A stretch of DNA of 35,295 nt from Desulfobacteraceae bacterium (GTDB lineage: Bacteria > Desulfobacterota > Desulfobacteria > Desulfobacterales > Desulfococcaceae). Positions 13,501 to 22,600 of the stretch are shown one piece after another; the stretch's first letter is position 1, and every line of letters starts with the position of its first letter. The position numbers and the translations under genes are program-made. The DNA is taken from assembly GCA_011390755.1 (NCBI GenBank), contig JAABRU010000063.1:1-35295 (forward strand), written 5' to 3'. The notes beneath the pieces are model-generated. The model was not told the DNA's origin. It ran no database searches and saw only the letters and a list, made by a program, of their open reading frames with translations.

Positions 13501-13761
13501 TTATGCTGGCTGAAGTTCAAAATACTGTTCCACCGGAACAGAAATCTCTTTTCTGCTTTTCTTTCCAAAAGAATATATTTCATTGAATTCTTTTTCTATT
13601 TTTTTCAGAACTTCGGCTCTGAAATACTGTTCTCCGCAGAATTCACACTGTACACACGGCACATCATTAACAATGAGAAATTTTTCATTGTGCCTGTAAA
13701 TATACTGCACATTATTATTTTTGAAATTTCTGTTTCCGCAGAAATGACATAATTTGTTCAT
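13501..13761 (-). CDS. YgiT-type zinc-finger antitoxin
   Basis: This 86-residue protein has LCHFCGNRNF (residues 4-13) and VQCEFCGEQYF (about residues 37-47), the two C-x-x-C knuckles of the MqsA N-terminal/YgiT zinc-binding domain, with YIYRHNEKFLIVNDVP between them. AEVLKKIEKEF and a basic tail follow. Zinc-bound YgiT domains form the toxin-binding part of MqsA-type antitoxins. It begins 2 bases after the DUF4258 stop, with AGAGG inside the end of that gene. It probably neutralises the DUF4258 protein; no C-terminal helix-turn-helix is present, so direct DNA binding is doubtful. Confidence 0.85.
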   Translation of the reverse strand: MNKLCHFCGNRNFKNNNVQYIYRHNEKFLIVNDVPCVQCEFCGEQYFRAEVLKKIEKEFNEIYSFGKKSRKEISVPVEQYFELQPA

Positions 13762-13763
13762 TT

Positions 13764-14069
13764 TTAACCTCTTTCATACGGATTTTTAAATTTTGGGGGA
13801 GTTGGAATATAAACTGTGATTATGGCTAACTCACCGTCAAATTTTCCGCATACAATATGAACAGGTTTTCCGGAATTGGCAAAACCTGCAACCAGACAAC
13901 TCTCACCTCTTTTATTATTTTCATATTGTTCCAAAATTATGCCGTTACAGAATGCTTCCTCAATTTCAGCTATGCTCAGGTTGTCATTCTGACGTTCCTG
14001 TTCACCATGCATTGTAAAGAAATACTCTGCTTTTTCAATTTTATTTTTTATCCATTTTATTTCAAACAT
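13764..14069 (-). CDS. DUF4258 domain protein (putative toxin)
   Basis: This 101-residue protein has EYFFTMHGEQERQNDNLSIA then EIEEAFCNGIILEQYENNKR, CLVAGFANSGKPVHIVCG and IITVYIP. This is the longer DUF4258 subtype that is regularly followed by a YgiT-type zinc protein. The fold is expected to resemble RelE-like toxins. It is first in a three-gene unit with the two YgiT-like genes. A non-coding, repeat-rich 600 bp lies upstream, where its promoter must be. It is complete, with no visible damage. Confidence 0.85.
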   Translation of the reverse strand: MFEIKWIKNKIEKAEYFFTMHGEQERQNDNLSIAEIEEAFCNGIILEQYENNKRGESCLVAGFANSGKPVHIVCGKFDGELAIITVYIPTPPKFKNPYERG

Positions 14070-14110
14070 TCTTAAAATTCTTCGCTGTCCTTAACAGAGG
14101 CAGCAGCGCC

Positions 14111-14252
14111 AGTGCTTTGTCAACATTAAAATGACGGGTGACATTATCTGCAGGGGCGTATTGCATACGCCCGCCCGGCACAGATCCGGGGCGTATGCAA
14201 TACGCCCCTGCATGAGTGGCTTAACCCGTCATTAAAAACTTGACAAAACACT
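14111..14252. repeat. MITE-like element with 29-bp imperfect inverted ends
   Basis: The left end agtgctttgtcaacattaaa (14111 onwards, to 14139) and right end 14224-14252 are inverted, with a few mismatches. Inside is a near-perfect 24-bp hairpin (14149-14172 with 14189-14212; arm gcaggggcgtattgcatacg). It is 142 bp long with no coding capacity. Confidence 0.65.
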
Positions 14253-14314
14253 AGTACAGCAGTCCGTAAATTCGTCCCCCTCTTTCCCCCCGAATCCGGG
14301 AAGCAGGAGCTTCA

Positions 14315-14688
14315 ACTCGTTCCCAGGCTCTGCTTCAATGGTATTAAGTTAAGCAAAAAATCCCCCTCCCCCGGCCCCTCCCTCAGGGGAGGGGAGTCTT
14401 AACTTAACGGCATTGGGGCAGAGCCCGGGAACGGGTTGGAAGGTATTTTGGAAAGCCCTGAAAGGGCGCATTGGTATAGCCCAGGGCAACGCCCTGGGAT
14501 AACTGAATAAAATATAATCCAAGCCCTGAAAGGGCGCATTAAAAAATGATCCGGGTACATAATCCGCCCTTTCAGGGCTTATGGTTTTTTTATCCTGTAT
14601 TCCCAGGGCTTCACCCTGGGCTGTATCAATTTGCCCTTTCAGGGCGTTCCTTAACTTAATGGCATTGAGGCAGAGCCAGGGAACGAGT
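14315..14688. repeat. Composite of three inverted-repeat ends and GCCCTGAAAGGGC palindromes
   Basis: Arms of about 39 bp at 14315-14353 and 14398-14436 are inverted; a third arm at 14649-14688 repeats the second. All contain the ttaacttaa-ggcattg end of the 701 element followed by gcagagcc-gggaacg. Between 14450 and 14648 are four copies of gccctgaaagggcg (both orientations) and two of gcccagggc-ac-gccctggg. It is non-coding. Confidence 0.65.
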
Positions 14689-14689
14689 C

Positions 14690-15141
14690 AAAGCTGCACG
14701 GAGTGCGAAAAATAAGGCGGAGGCCGGTTTTTCGCAAACACTTTCATATAAACGACCATGAGCCATGACTCACAACGAAACATGAAAATACACCGTAGAG
14801 ACGCACGGTGTGCGTCTCTACAGAAAACGCACACCGCAGAGACGCACACCGCAGAGAGACGCACACCGCAGAGACGCACACCGCAGAGACGCACACCGCA
14901 GAGACGCACACCGCAGAGACGCACACCGCAGAGACGCACACCGCAGAGAGACGCACACCGTAGAGAGACGCACACCGTGCGTCTCTACAGGGGACTTTCA
15001 TATAAACGGCCATGACCGCCGGGTCACAGCGAAACATGAAAGCTGCGCGGAGTGCGAAAATTAAGGCCGAAGGGCCGGTTTTTCGCAGACACTTTCATAT
15101 AAACGGCCATGAGCCGTTACTCACAACAAAGCACGAAAGTC
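14690..15141. repeat. 95-bp repeat array, left copy
   Basis: The repeating unit begins tttcatataaac-g-catga, then cacaacgaaacatgaaag, ctgcgcggagtgcgaaaa and ggcggaggccggttttt. Unit starts are at 14742, 14996 and 15093, with a partial unit before 14742 and a partial end. The unit at 14742 carries the 15-bp array. The same array, same orientation, is at 28620-29222; together they bracket the two OGT megagenes. 15142-15208 holds a further gagcgtcccc/gagcgtggga palindrome. Confidence 0.85.
14795..14988. repeat. 15-bp tandem array (left) capped by a palindrome
   Basis: The perfect palindrome gtagagacgcac-ggt-gtgcgtctctac (14795-14821) is followed by about nine units of ccgcagagacgcaca, two or three of them lengthened by 2 bp (gagagacg), ending with gtgcgtctctac (14977-14988). 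The units are one arm of the palindrome repeated. Confidence 0.85.
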
Positions 15142-15208
15142 TTTTACACGGGACGCGGAGCGTCCCCCATGCATTCCCACGCGGAGCGTGGGAACGAGAA
15201 AAACATCT

Positions 15209-18200
15209 TCAATTCAAGCCGGATTCCCGCCACATTTCCTTATACACCTTTTCCAAATCCCGTGCAAACCGGGGAGTATCAAACAGCGGTTCTGTCAACC
15301 GCTTTTTTGCCAGTTTCTGCCGTAACTCTTCCAGTTGGGAGGGATGCGTCGCCAGACGCACGGCAAGACTTTCGTAGTCTTCCAGGGTCCGGGTAAGCAG
15401 TTCCGGCAGTCCCACGGCACGGAGAAGACTGGAGGATACGCGGGAGGCAAAATGCTTTCCTTCCAGTGCAATGAGCGGCAGCCCGGCCCACAGGGCATCG
15501 CTGCTGGTGGTATGCCCGTTGACAATACGGGTATCCAGGAAGAGGTCGGCCAGTTGTATCCGGGCCAGATGCTCATCTTTTGGCAGGCTCTCCGCGAATA
15601 TCAGTCTCTCCGGTTCCACTCCCCTTTGTACGGCCTCATTTCTCAGGTTTTTCTCCCCGCTTCCTTTTCCTTTCAGCAGCCACAGCACACTGTCCGGAAC
15701 CCGGCGCAGGATATTCATCCAGGTTGTGAACATGAGGGCTTCGATTTTATAGAGCTGGTTGAAAGAGCAGAAGATGAAAGACTGTTCCGGCAGCCCGAAA
15801 TCTGTTCTTTTCCACTCTTTATCGGAAATGGCCTGGCGGTAATCATTCACCTGATAGGAATGGGGCAGATAAACCAGTTTTTCCGTGAAAAACTGCGCAT
15901 GTTCCGGGGGTGCCACAATTTTGTCCGCAATTGCATAATCAATAAAATCCGCACCCGTGGTTCCGGGAAATCCGAGATAGGTGGCAACAATGGGAGCAGG
16001 GCGCAGCGCGCAGATTTCCAGGCGGTTGTCTTTGGTATGACCTTTCAGATCTATCAGAATATCCACTTTGTCTTCATAAATCCGTTTTGCCGCGTCCGCG
16101 TGGTTCAGAGGGCCGATGTCAGTAAACCGGTCCGAATCCTCCATAATTTTTTTTCTGTACCGGGAATTGTCATCCTTACCGTATGAATAACTGTATATTT
16201 CAAATGCATCCCGGTTGTGCAGACCGAACAGGCTGAACATGAGATGGGCGGTGGCGTGGTTCTGGAAATCACCGGACAGATAGCCGATCCGGAGGCGGCT
16301 TTTTTCCTTTTTGTCAAAAGAAAAATTCAGATTTGCATTTGACACCCTTTTTTTAATATCATCGGCCCAGGATTTTGCAACCGCAAAATTGAGAGCGGAA
16401 TCATCACAGCGGGTAACACAGGTCAGGGGCTGTTCAGGTGAAATTTCGCCCTTTTTCAAAGCGGACTCCGTCAGACACTCCATATCCGCGGTAAGTTTTT
16501 CCAGTCTTTTCCAGTCGCATATCTGCTGCAACTGAAAAATGTGAATGTTGTATGTCTTTGCATGATCCGGTTTTATAGCCAGGGTCTTTTCACAGCATTC
16601 CACAGCATCATCCAGTCTGCCCTGCAAATGCAGCACCGTTGCCATATTGTAATAGGCATCGGCAAAATCGGGTTTTATTTCTATGGCTCTTTTGTAACAG
16701 ATCAGCGCGTCATCATATTTTCCCTGCGCCTGATAGGAAAGCCCCAGATGATTATGGGCTTCAGCATATGCGGGTTTCCGTTCCAACGCCTTTTGATAAC
16801 AGGATACTGCCTTTTCAAAAAGCCCCTGATCCTGGAATACATTGCCCATATTATTGTAAGCCTCGGCAAAACCGGGAGAGATTTCTGCTGCCTTGCGGAA
16901 ACAGGAGACAGCCTCATGATATCTTGCCTGCGCCTGAAGAACCAGCCCCAGATTGCTGTAATATCCGGACTCTTTGGGATTCAGCCGGATGGCTTTGCGG
17001 ATCAGTTTTTCCGCCATATCATGGCGCTTTACCTGATAGGCAATCACTCCGAGCAGGTGCATGGCCTGGGAATGTCTGGGATCCTGACGGAGTATGTTTC
17101 TGTATATGACTTCGGCTTTGTTCAGTTCTTCTTTCTGGTGAAAGGCCAGGGCTTTCTGAAATTCCCGGTTCAGATTCGGAGATGTTTTCTCCCCGGTTTT
17201 TTCTTTTGCAAAAGTAATTACGGTCCCTGTTTTATCCAGTCGTATTTCACAGGGTTTTTCCCCGGCAAGCCATATTTCCCGCATTTTTTCATAGACTTTT
17301 TCCAGATTCTTCACAAATGCCGGGGTATCATACAGGGGGCGGGTCCGGCGGTTTTCTGCGATAGTCTTTCTGAATCCCTCAAGCTCTCCGGGATTGCGGG
17401 CCAGTCTGAGGGCAAGGGCCCCGTATTCCTCAGGACTCTTTGTAATAAGCTCCGGCAAACCCATAGTCGTCAGTATGCTCGAAGATACACGGGAGGCAAA
17501 ATGTTTTCCCTCAAGGGCAATCACAGGAACACCTGCCCAGAGTGCATCACTGGTGGTGGTATGCCCGTTGACAATACGGGTATCCAGGGCAAGGTCTGCC
17601 AGTTTCATGCGTTTCAGATGCTCGTTTTTTAAAATGGGCGCGGCAAAAATAAGTCTTCTTGCACTGATGCCCCTTTTTTTGGCCTCTGCTTTCAGATTTT
17701 TATCCACGGTTTCATTTCTGTGAAGCAGCCACAGAACACTGTCGGGAACCTGATGCAGAATCTTCATCCATACATCGAACATAAGCGGATCGATTTTATA
17801 GGATATATTAAAGGAGCAGAATACAAAACTGTGTTCCGGCAGGCCGAAATCCGCCCGTGTCCATTCTCTTTGGGAAATTTCCTGTTTATGATCGTTTACC
17901 TGATAGCAGTGGGGCATATAAACCAGATTTTCCCGGTAGTATTTCCGATGTTCCTCCGGTGTGACAATGCTGTCGGTAATCATGTAATCAAAAAAACCGG
18001 CCCCGCTTGTGCCGGGAAAACCGAGATATGTCAGCTGCACAGGCGCGGGACGCAGCGCGCAGATTTCCAGGCGGTTGTCCGTGGTATGGCCTTTGAGATC
18101 AATGAGAATATCCACTCCGTCTTCATATATAATCTTTGCGGCCTCCCCATCGCCCATACCGCGAAGGTCGCGGAAGCGGTCGCTGTCCTCTGCAATCCGT

Positions 18201-19408
18201 TTCCGGTAATGCGATTCATCCTCCTTACCATAAGAATATGAATATACATTGAATTTTTTTCTGTCATGCAGACCGAACATACTGAGAACCAGATGGGCCG
18301 TGGGATGATTGTGAAAATCATTGGAAAGATAACCGAGCGTAATTTTTTCTTTGGGAATCCGCTGAAATGTGAATGAAAGATTTTTATTACGCACGGAATT
18401 TTCAATATAATCACTCCATGCCCTTGCCACCCTGTCATTTAAGGCAGCATCATCATGCCGGGTGATGTTTTCAAAGGGGGTTTCCGCGGGCCTTTGCCCT
18501 TTTTCCAGGGACTCTTTTGTAAAACGGTCCAGTTTCCGCGCGGCAGTGTCAAGAGTCTGCCATTCACACAGATGCTGCAGCTGGTGGACCAGACTGCTGC
18601 ATGATTTGTCATAATCCGGCTTTAGTTCCAGTGCTTTTTTATAATTTTCAACAGCATTGTCCAGATCGCCCTTTTCTTTATAGGCAAATCCCAGATTGTA
18701 ATATGCCTGGGGATAATCCGGATCAATTTTCAATGCCTCCCGGTAACAGGAAACCGCTTTGTCAAGTTCTCCCTGATCTTTTAAAATATTGCCCATATTG
18801 TTATGGGCTTCGGGTGCATGGGGCTTGAGTTCCAGCACCTTCTGATAACATTGGGCGGCCTTGTCTTTTCTGCCCATGTCTTTCCAGGTATTGCCCATAT
18901 TATTATAGGCATCCGCGTAATCCGGCTGTATTTCAAGGGCCTTTTGAAAAAATGAAAGTGCCTCTTCATATTTTTTTTGGTAAAGCCGGATATTGCCCAT
19001 CTGAAAATGCGCTTCCGCATAATCCGGCCTGATTTCCAAAGCCTTCCCATAAGCAGAAAGGGCCTCTTCCGCTTTGCCTGTGCTTTGCAGCACAACACCG
19101 AGATTGGTATGAAAAACCGGATTTTCCGGAAAGGCATGAATGGCCGCACGGATCAGATCCAGCGCGTCATCATGTTTTCCCCTCTGATAGGAAATCAGCC
19201 CCAGCAGGTGCAGGGCATCCGGATGTTCCGGATATTTATTGAGTATTGTTTTATATATTTTCTCCGCATCCGTCAGTTTGCCGGACTGGTGAAAAGAGAT
19301 TGCCCGGTGCAGCCGTTTTTCCAGCAAAGATACGGTTTGCCTGGAAACGGTCCTGTTTTTCGGCGATCTTTTACGCTGCTTCTGTTTTTTATTTTTTTTA
19401 TTGCTCAT
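15209..19408 (-). CDS. Two-module TPR/O-GlcNAc-transferase-like protein (GT41 x2)
   Basis: This 1399-residue protein holds two complete modules. Module A: 7-8 TPRs at about residues 30-285, then a GT41 catalytic domain with ITLGYLSNDFHNHPTAHLV (about 354), FNISYKIDP (about 535) and DTRIVNGHTTTSDALWAG (about 610). Module B: 6-7 TPRs at about 755-980, then RIGYLSGDFQNHATAHLM (about 1040), FNQLYKIEA and NGHTTSSDALWAG (about 1295). The His of NH-x-x-AH, the Lys of YKI (counterpart of human OGT K842) and the NGHTT His are present in both; module A has Ile where family members have Gln in FNQ. GT41 enzymes transfer a sugar from UDP donors to Ser/Thr of proteins selected by the TPRs. It has a basic N-terminus, no signal peptide, and is cytoplasmic. 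The ribosome site is weak. Confidence 0.92.
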   Translation of the reverse strand: MSNKKNKKQKQRKRSPKNRTVSRQTVSLLEKRLHRAISFHQSGKLTDAEKIYKTILNKYPEHPDALHLLGLISYQRGKHDDALDLIRAAIHAFPENPVFHTNLGVVLQSTGKAEEALSAYGKALEIRPDYAEAHFQMGNIRLYQKKYEEALSFFQKALEIQPDYADAYNNMGNTWKDMGRKDKAAQCYQKVLELKPHAPEAHNNMGNILKDQGELDKAVSCYREALKIDPDYPQAYYNLGFAYKEKGDLDNAVENYKKALELKPDYDKSCSSLVHQLQHLCEWQTLDTAARKLDRFTKESLEKGQRPAETPFENITRHDDAALNDRVARAWSDYIENSVRNKNLSFTFQRIPKEKITLGYLSNDFHNHPTAHLVLSMFGLHDRKKFNVYSYSYGKEDESHYRKRIAEDSDRFRDLRGMGDGEAAKIIYEDGVDILIDLKGHTTDNRLEICALRPAPVQLTYLGFPGTSGAGFFDYMITDSIVTPEEHRKYYRENLVYMPHCYQVNDHKQEISQREWTRADFGLPEHSFVFCSFNISYKIDPLMFDVWMKILHQVPDSVLWLLHRNETVDKNLKAEAKKRGISARRLIFAAPILKNEHLKRMKLADLALDTRIVNGHTTTSDALWAGVPVIALEGKHFASRVSSSILTTMGLPELITKSPEEYGALALRLARNPGELEGFRKTIAENRRTRPLYDTPAFVKNLEKVYEKMREIWLAGEKPCEIRLDKTGTVITFAKEKTGEKTSPNLNREFQKALAFHQKEELNKAEVIYRNILRQDPRHSQAMHLLGVIAYQVKRHDMAEKLIRKAIRLNPKESGYYSNLGLVLQAQARYHEAVSCFRKAAEISPGFAEAYNNMGNVFQDQGLFEKAVSCYQKALERKPAYAEAHNHLGLSYQAQGKYDDALICYKRAIEIKPDFADAYYNMATVLHLQGRLDDAVECCEKTLAIKPDHAKTYNIHIFQLQQICDWKRLEKLTADMECLTESALKKGEISPEQPLTCVTRCDDSALNFAVAKSWADDIKKRVSNANLNFSFDKKEKSRLRIGYLSGDFQNHATAHLMFSLFGLHNRDAFEIYSYSYGKDDNSRYRKKIMEDSDRFTDIGPLNHADAAKRIYEDKVDILIDLKGHTKDNRLEICALRPAPIVATYLGFPGTTGADFIDYAIADKIVAPPEHAQFFTEKLVYLPHSYQVNDYRQAISDKEWKRTDFGLPEQSFIFCSFNQLYKIEALMFTTWMNILRRVPDSVLWLLKGKGSGEKNLRNEAVQRGVEPERLIFAESLPKDEHLARIQLADLFLDTRIVNGHTTSSDALWAGLPLIALEGKHFASRVSSSLLRAVGLPELLTRTLEDYESLAVRLATHPSQLEELRQKLAKKRLTEPLFDTPRFARDLEKVYKEMWRESGLN

Positions 19409-19535
19409 ATGATTATATCTGTTTGTGATTATATTTGCCCGGATTCATTGGATGCCATTGGTCTGATTTTCTCTTCAGAATATCAGACTTTCAGCAGATC
19501 GAAAAGTTTTCCCCGGATACGGCTTTACGGCTGTC

Positions 19536-19615
19536 CCGGAGTGCAGAAACTGTATTTTTACACGGCAGCATCTCCCGGCTGACCCATGCAGAAATACAAT
19601 TTTTGCACTCCTCCG
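19536..19615. repeat. Hairpin element, copy 3 (diverged)
   Basis: Arms 19540-19561 and 19588-19609 match copies 1 and 2 with several changes (gtgcagaaactgtattttta versus the reverse of gaaatacaatttttgcac). The same gcagcatctcccgg loop is kept. It sits in the 250-bp gap between the two OGT megagenes, which holds nothing else recognisable. Confidence 0.75.
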
Positions 19616-19660
19616 AAAACTTTCCGATCTGCTGACTTTGCGTAAACGCTCCCGGTCTGC

Positions 19661-22600
19661 TCAAAAAATCTCTTTCACCCGAATACTGCGGGGCACCTCT
19701 CCTTTTGCAAAAATATCCCACATCTCTTTATAGGCATTTTCCATATTCCGCACAAAACGGGGGGTGTCAAACAAAGGGTATTTCAAACGGTTTTCCGAAA
19801 GTTTCTGCCTTACTGCTTCCAGTTCATCCGGATTTTCCGCCAGTCTTACGGCCAGATCCCCATATTCTTTCAGACTGTCCGTAATCAGTTCCGGCAGCCC
19901 GACTGCCGTAAGAATGCTTGCCGAAACCCGGGCCGGAAAATGGGCCCCCCGCAAAGTAATCAGGGGAACACCTGCCCAGAGTGCATCACTGCTTGTGGTA
20001 TGCCCGTTGTATATCCGTGTATCCAGAATCAGATCCGCCAGTTTCTGCCGTGCCAGATGCTTCTGCTTGGGCAGTCTTTGGGAAAAAATCAGCCTTTTTG
20101 CATCTATCCCCCTTGAAACCGCCTCGTTTAGCAGATTTTTCCGGACAGCCTCCCCGCCTTCCAGCAGCCATAAAATACTTTGGGGAACCCTGCGGAGTAT
20201 ATTCATCCATACATCAAAGATCACAGGTTCTATCTTATATGCCTGATTAAAAGAGCAAAAAATGAAAACATCTGCCGGAAGCCCGAAATCGGCCCTTGTA
20301 TATTCAATACCGGCAATTGCCTGCCGATGGTCATTCACCTGATAACAGTGGGGAAGCCACACCGGCTGCTCACTATAAAAAGGGATTTTGCTCTCAGGTG
20401 TTACAATTCTGTCCGTAATGATGTAATCCATATATTTCGCGCCTGTTGTTCCCGGATATCCCAGATAGCTGACCTGTATGGGTGCGGGACGCAATGCACA
20501 TATCTCCAGGCGTGAATCCGTTGTATATCCCATTAATTCGACCAGTATGTCAACCCTGTCTTCATAAATCTTTTTTGCAGCCGCATCATGGGGCATATAA
20601 CGGATATCAATAAAACGGTCGCAATCGGCTTTGATCTTTTTTCTGTAAGAGCTTTTATCCTCTTTGCCGTAAGAATAGCAGAATATTTCAAATTCCTCCC
20701 GATTGTGCAGCCCGAACAGGGAACGCATGAGATGGGCCACGGGATGATTGCGGAAATCATTGGAAAGATAGCCGATAATCAGTTTTGACTTTGCCTTTCC
20801 TCTGTTTTCAAATGAAAAATTCTGCCGCAGACCGGCTGCGTTTTTCTCCATCTCTTTGGCCCATATCCCGGCCACCCTGAAATTGTTTTCCGCGCTCTCC
20901 TGTCTGGAAATATTCATAAAAGGGGTTTCCGCAGGTTTTTTCCCTGCTTTCAGTGCCGTCTCTGTCAGCGCATCCATGCGGTTTTTCATGGATGCAAGCC
21001 TTTTCCAGTCGCAGACATGCTGGGACTGGTGAAAAAGACCTGCATAGGCATCACTGCTGTCCGGATCAATACGGAGAATATTTTCATAACATTCTATGGC
21101 CGCTTCCAGTTCCCGTTTCTCCTGATGGACAAGACCCATTGACATATAGGACTGAATCTGGTGGGGATTGATTTCCAGACTTTTCTGATAAGAGGATACG
21201 GCATCTTCTGATTTGCCCATATCCTGATATGTATTGCCCATATTGTTGTATGCATCTGTATAATCCGGCCGTAATTCCAGGGATTTCTGAAAATATTCCA
21301 GGGCCTCTTCATATTTTCTCTGTGCGCGGCAGACATTGCCCAGATTATTATATACTTCGGGATAATCGGGTTTCAGTGATATGGCTTTGTGATAGGCGGC
21401 AAGGGCCTCGTCAAATTTGCGCTGCTGCCGCAGAATCAGCCCCATATTATTGTACACTTCCGCATAGTCCGGTTTTAATTCCAGGGATTTCCGGTAACAT
21501 GCCAGGGCTTTTTCCGGCTCTTTCATCTCCTGATATACCACCCCCATATTATTGCGGACTTCCGCATATTCCGGCTTCAGTGCAAGGGATTTTTTATAGT
21601 GAAGCACTGCTTTTTCCGGCTCCCCCATAGCCCGGAAGGTATTGCCCATATTATTATATACTTCGGCATAATCCGCCTGTAACTCCAGCGCCTTCTGATA
21701 ATATGCCAGGGCTTTTCCGTTTTCCCCCATATCCTGAAAGACCACTCCCAGATTATTACAGACTTCGGCATAATCCGGCTTTTGTTCCAGTACTTTTTCA
21801 TAACATTCCGCGGCCTCTTTTGCCCTGCCCAGCCCCCGCAGAATATTACCGAGATTGTAACGGGCCTCCAGATAATCCGGTTTGAGTTCCAGGGCTTTCC
21901 GGAATGCCTCTGCCGCTTTTTCTCCTTTCCCAAGCTTTTGGAAAGAGGCTGCCAGGTTGCTGTAATAAAGGGGATTGCCCGGAAAATGGCGGATGGCTTT
22001 TTCTATCAGATCTGCGGCTAAATCGGCCCGGTCCCTCTGGTGGGCAATGACACCGGAAAGATGAAGCGCGTCCGGATGCTCCGGATGGACAGAAAGAACT
22101 TTCTGATACACGGCATGGGCCTTTTCCAGTTCTCCCTGCCGATGGTACAGAACGGCCTTTTCCAACTCTTTCTGAAGTTCCGGTACAGGAAGGGGGGATT
22201 TTGGGACCGGCCGCGGTTCCTGAGGGGCTGCGGGTATCTGCCCTGATTCGGATATTTGCATCTGTACCGGCTTTTCCCCTTTCAGAAAAATTTCCCACAT
22301 TTTCCGGTATGCGGCTTCCAGCGCGGCAACAAATCGCCGGGTATTGAAAAGCGGTTCCCTCAGACGGTTTTCCGCGAGTTTTTCTTTGATTTCTGCAAGC
22401 TCACGGGGATTCTGAGCAAAGCGGACAGCCATTTCCTCATAATCTTTTATATCATAGGTAATGAGTTCGGGCAGTCCCACGGCATGGAGAAGACTGGATG
22501 AAACCCGTGAGGCAAAATGACTTCCTTCCAGAGTGATAAGCGGCAGACCGGCCCAGAGGGCATCGCTGGTCGTGGTGTGACCGTTGATAATCCTTGTATC

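Noticed and set aside
14440..14650. GCCCTGAAAGGGC palindromes as transcription terminators
   Set aside because: They have no T-run after the stem in either direction and occur in four copies in both orientations, so they read better as dispersed repeats.
14688..15064. Repetitive ORFs on both strands reading HRRDA or CGVRL repeats
   Set aside because: They are translations of the 15-bp tandem array, which is a multiple of three and so open in several frames. There is no ribosome site or unique sequence. The same holds for 28622-29099.
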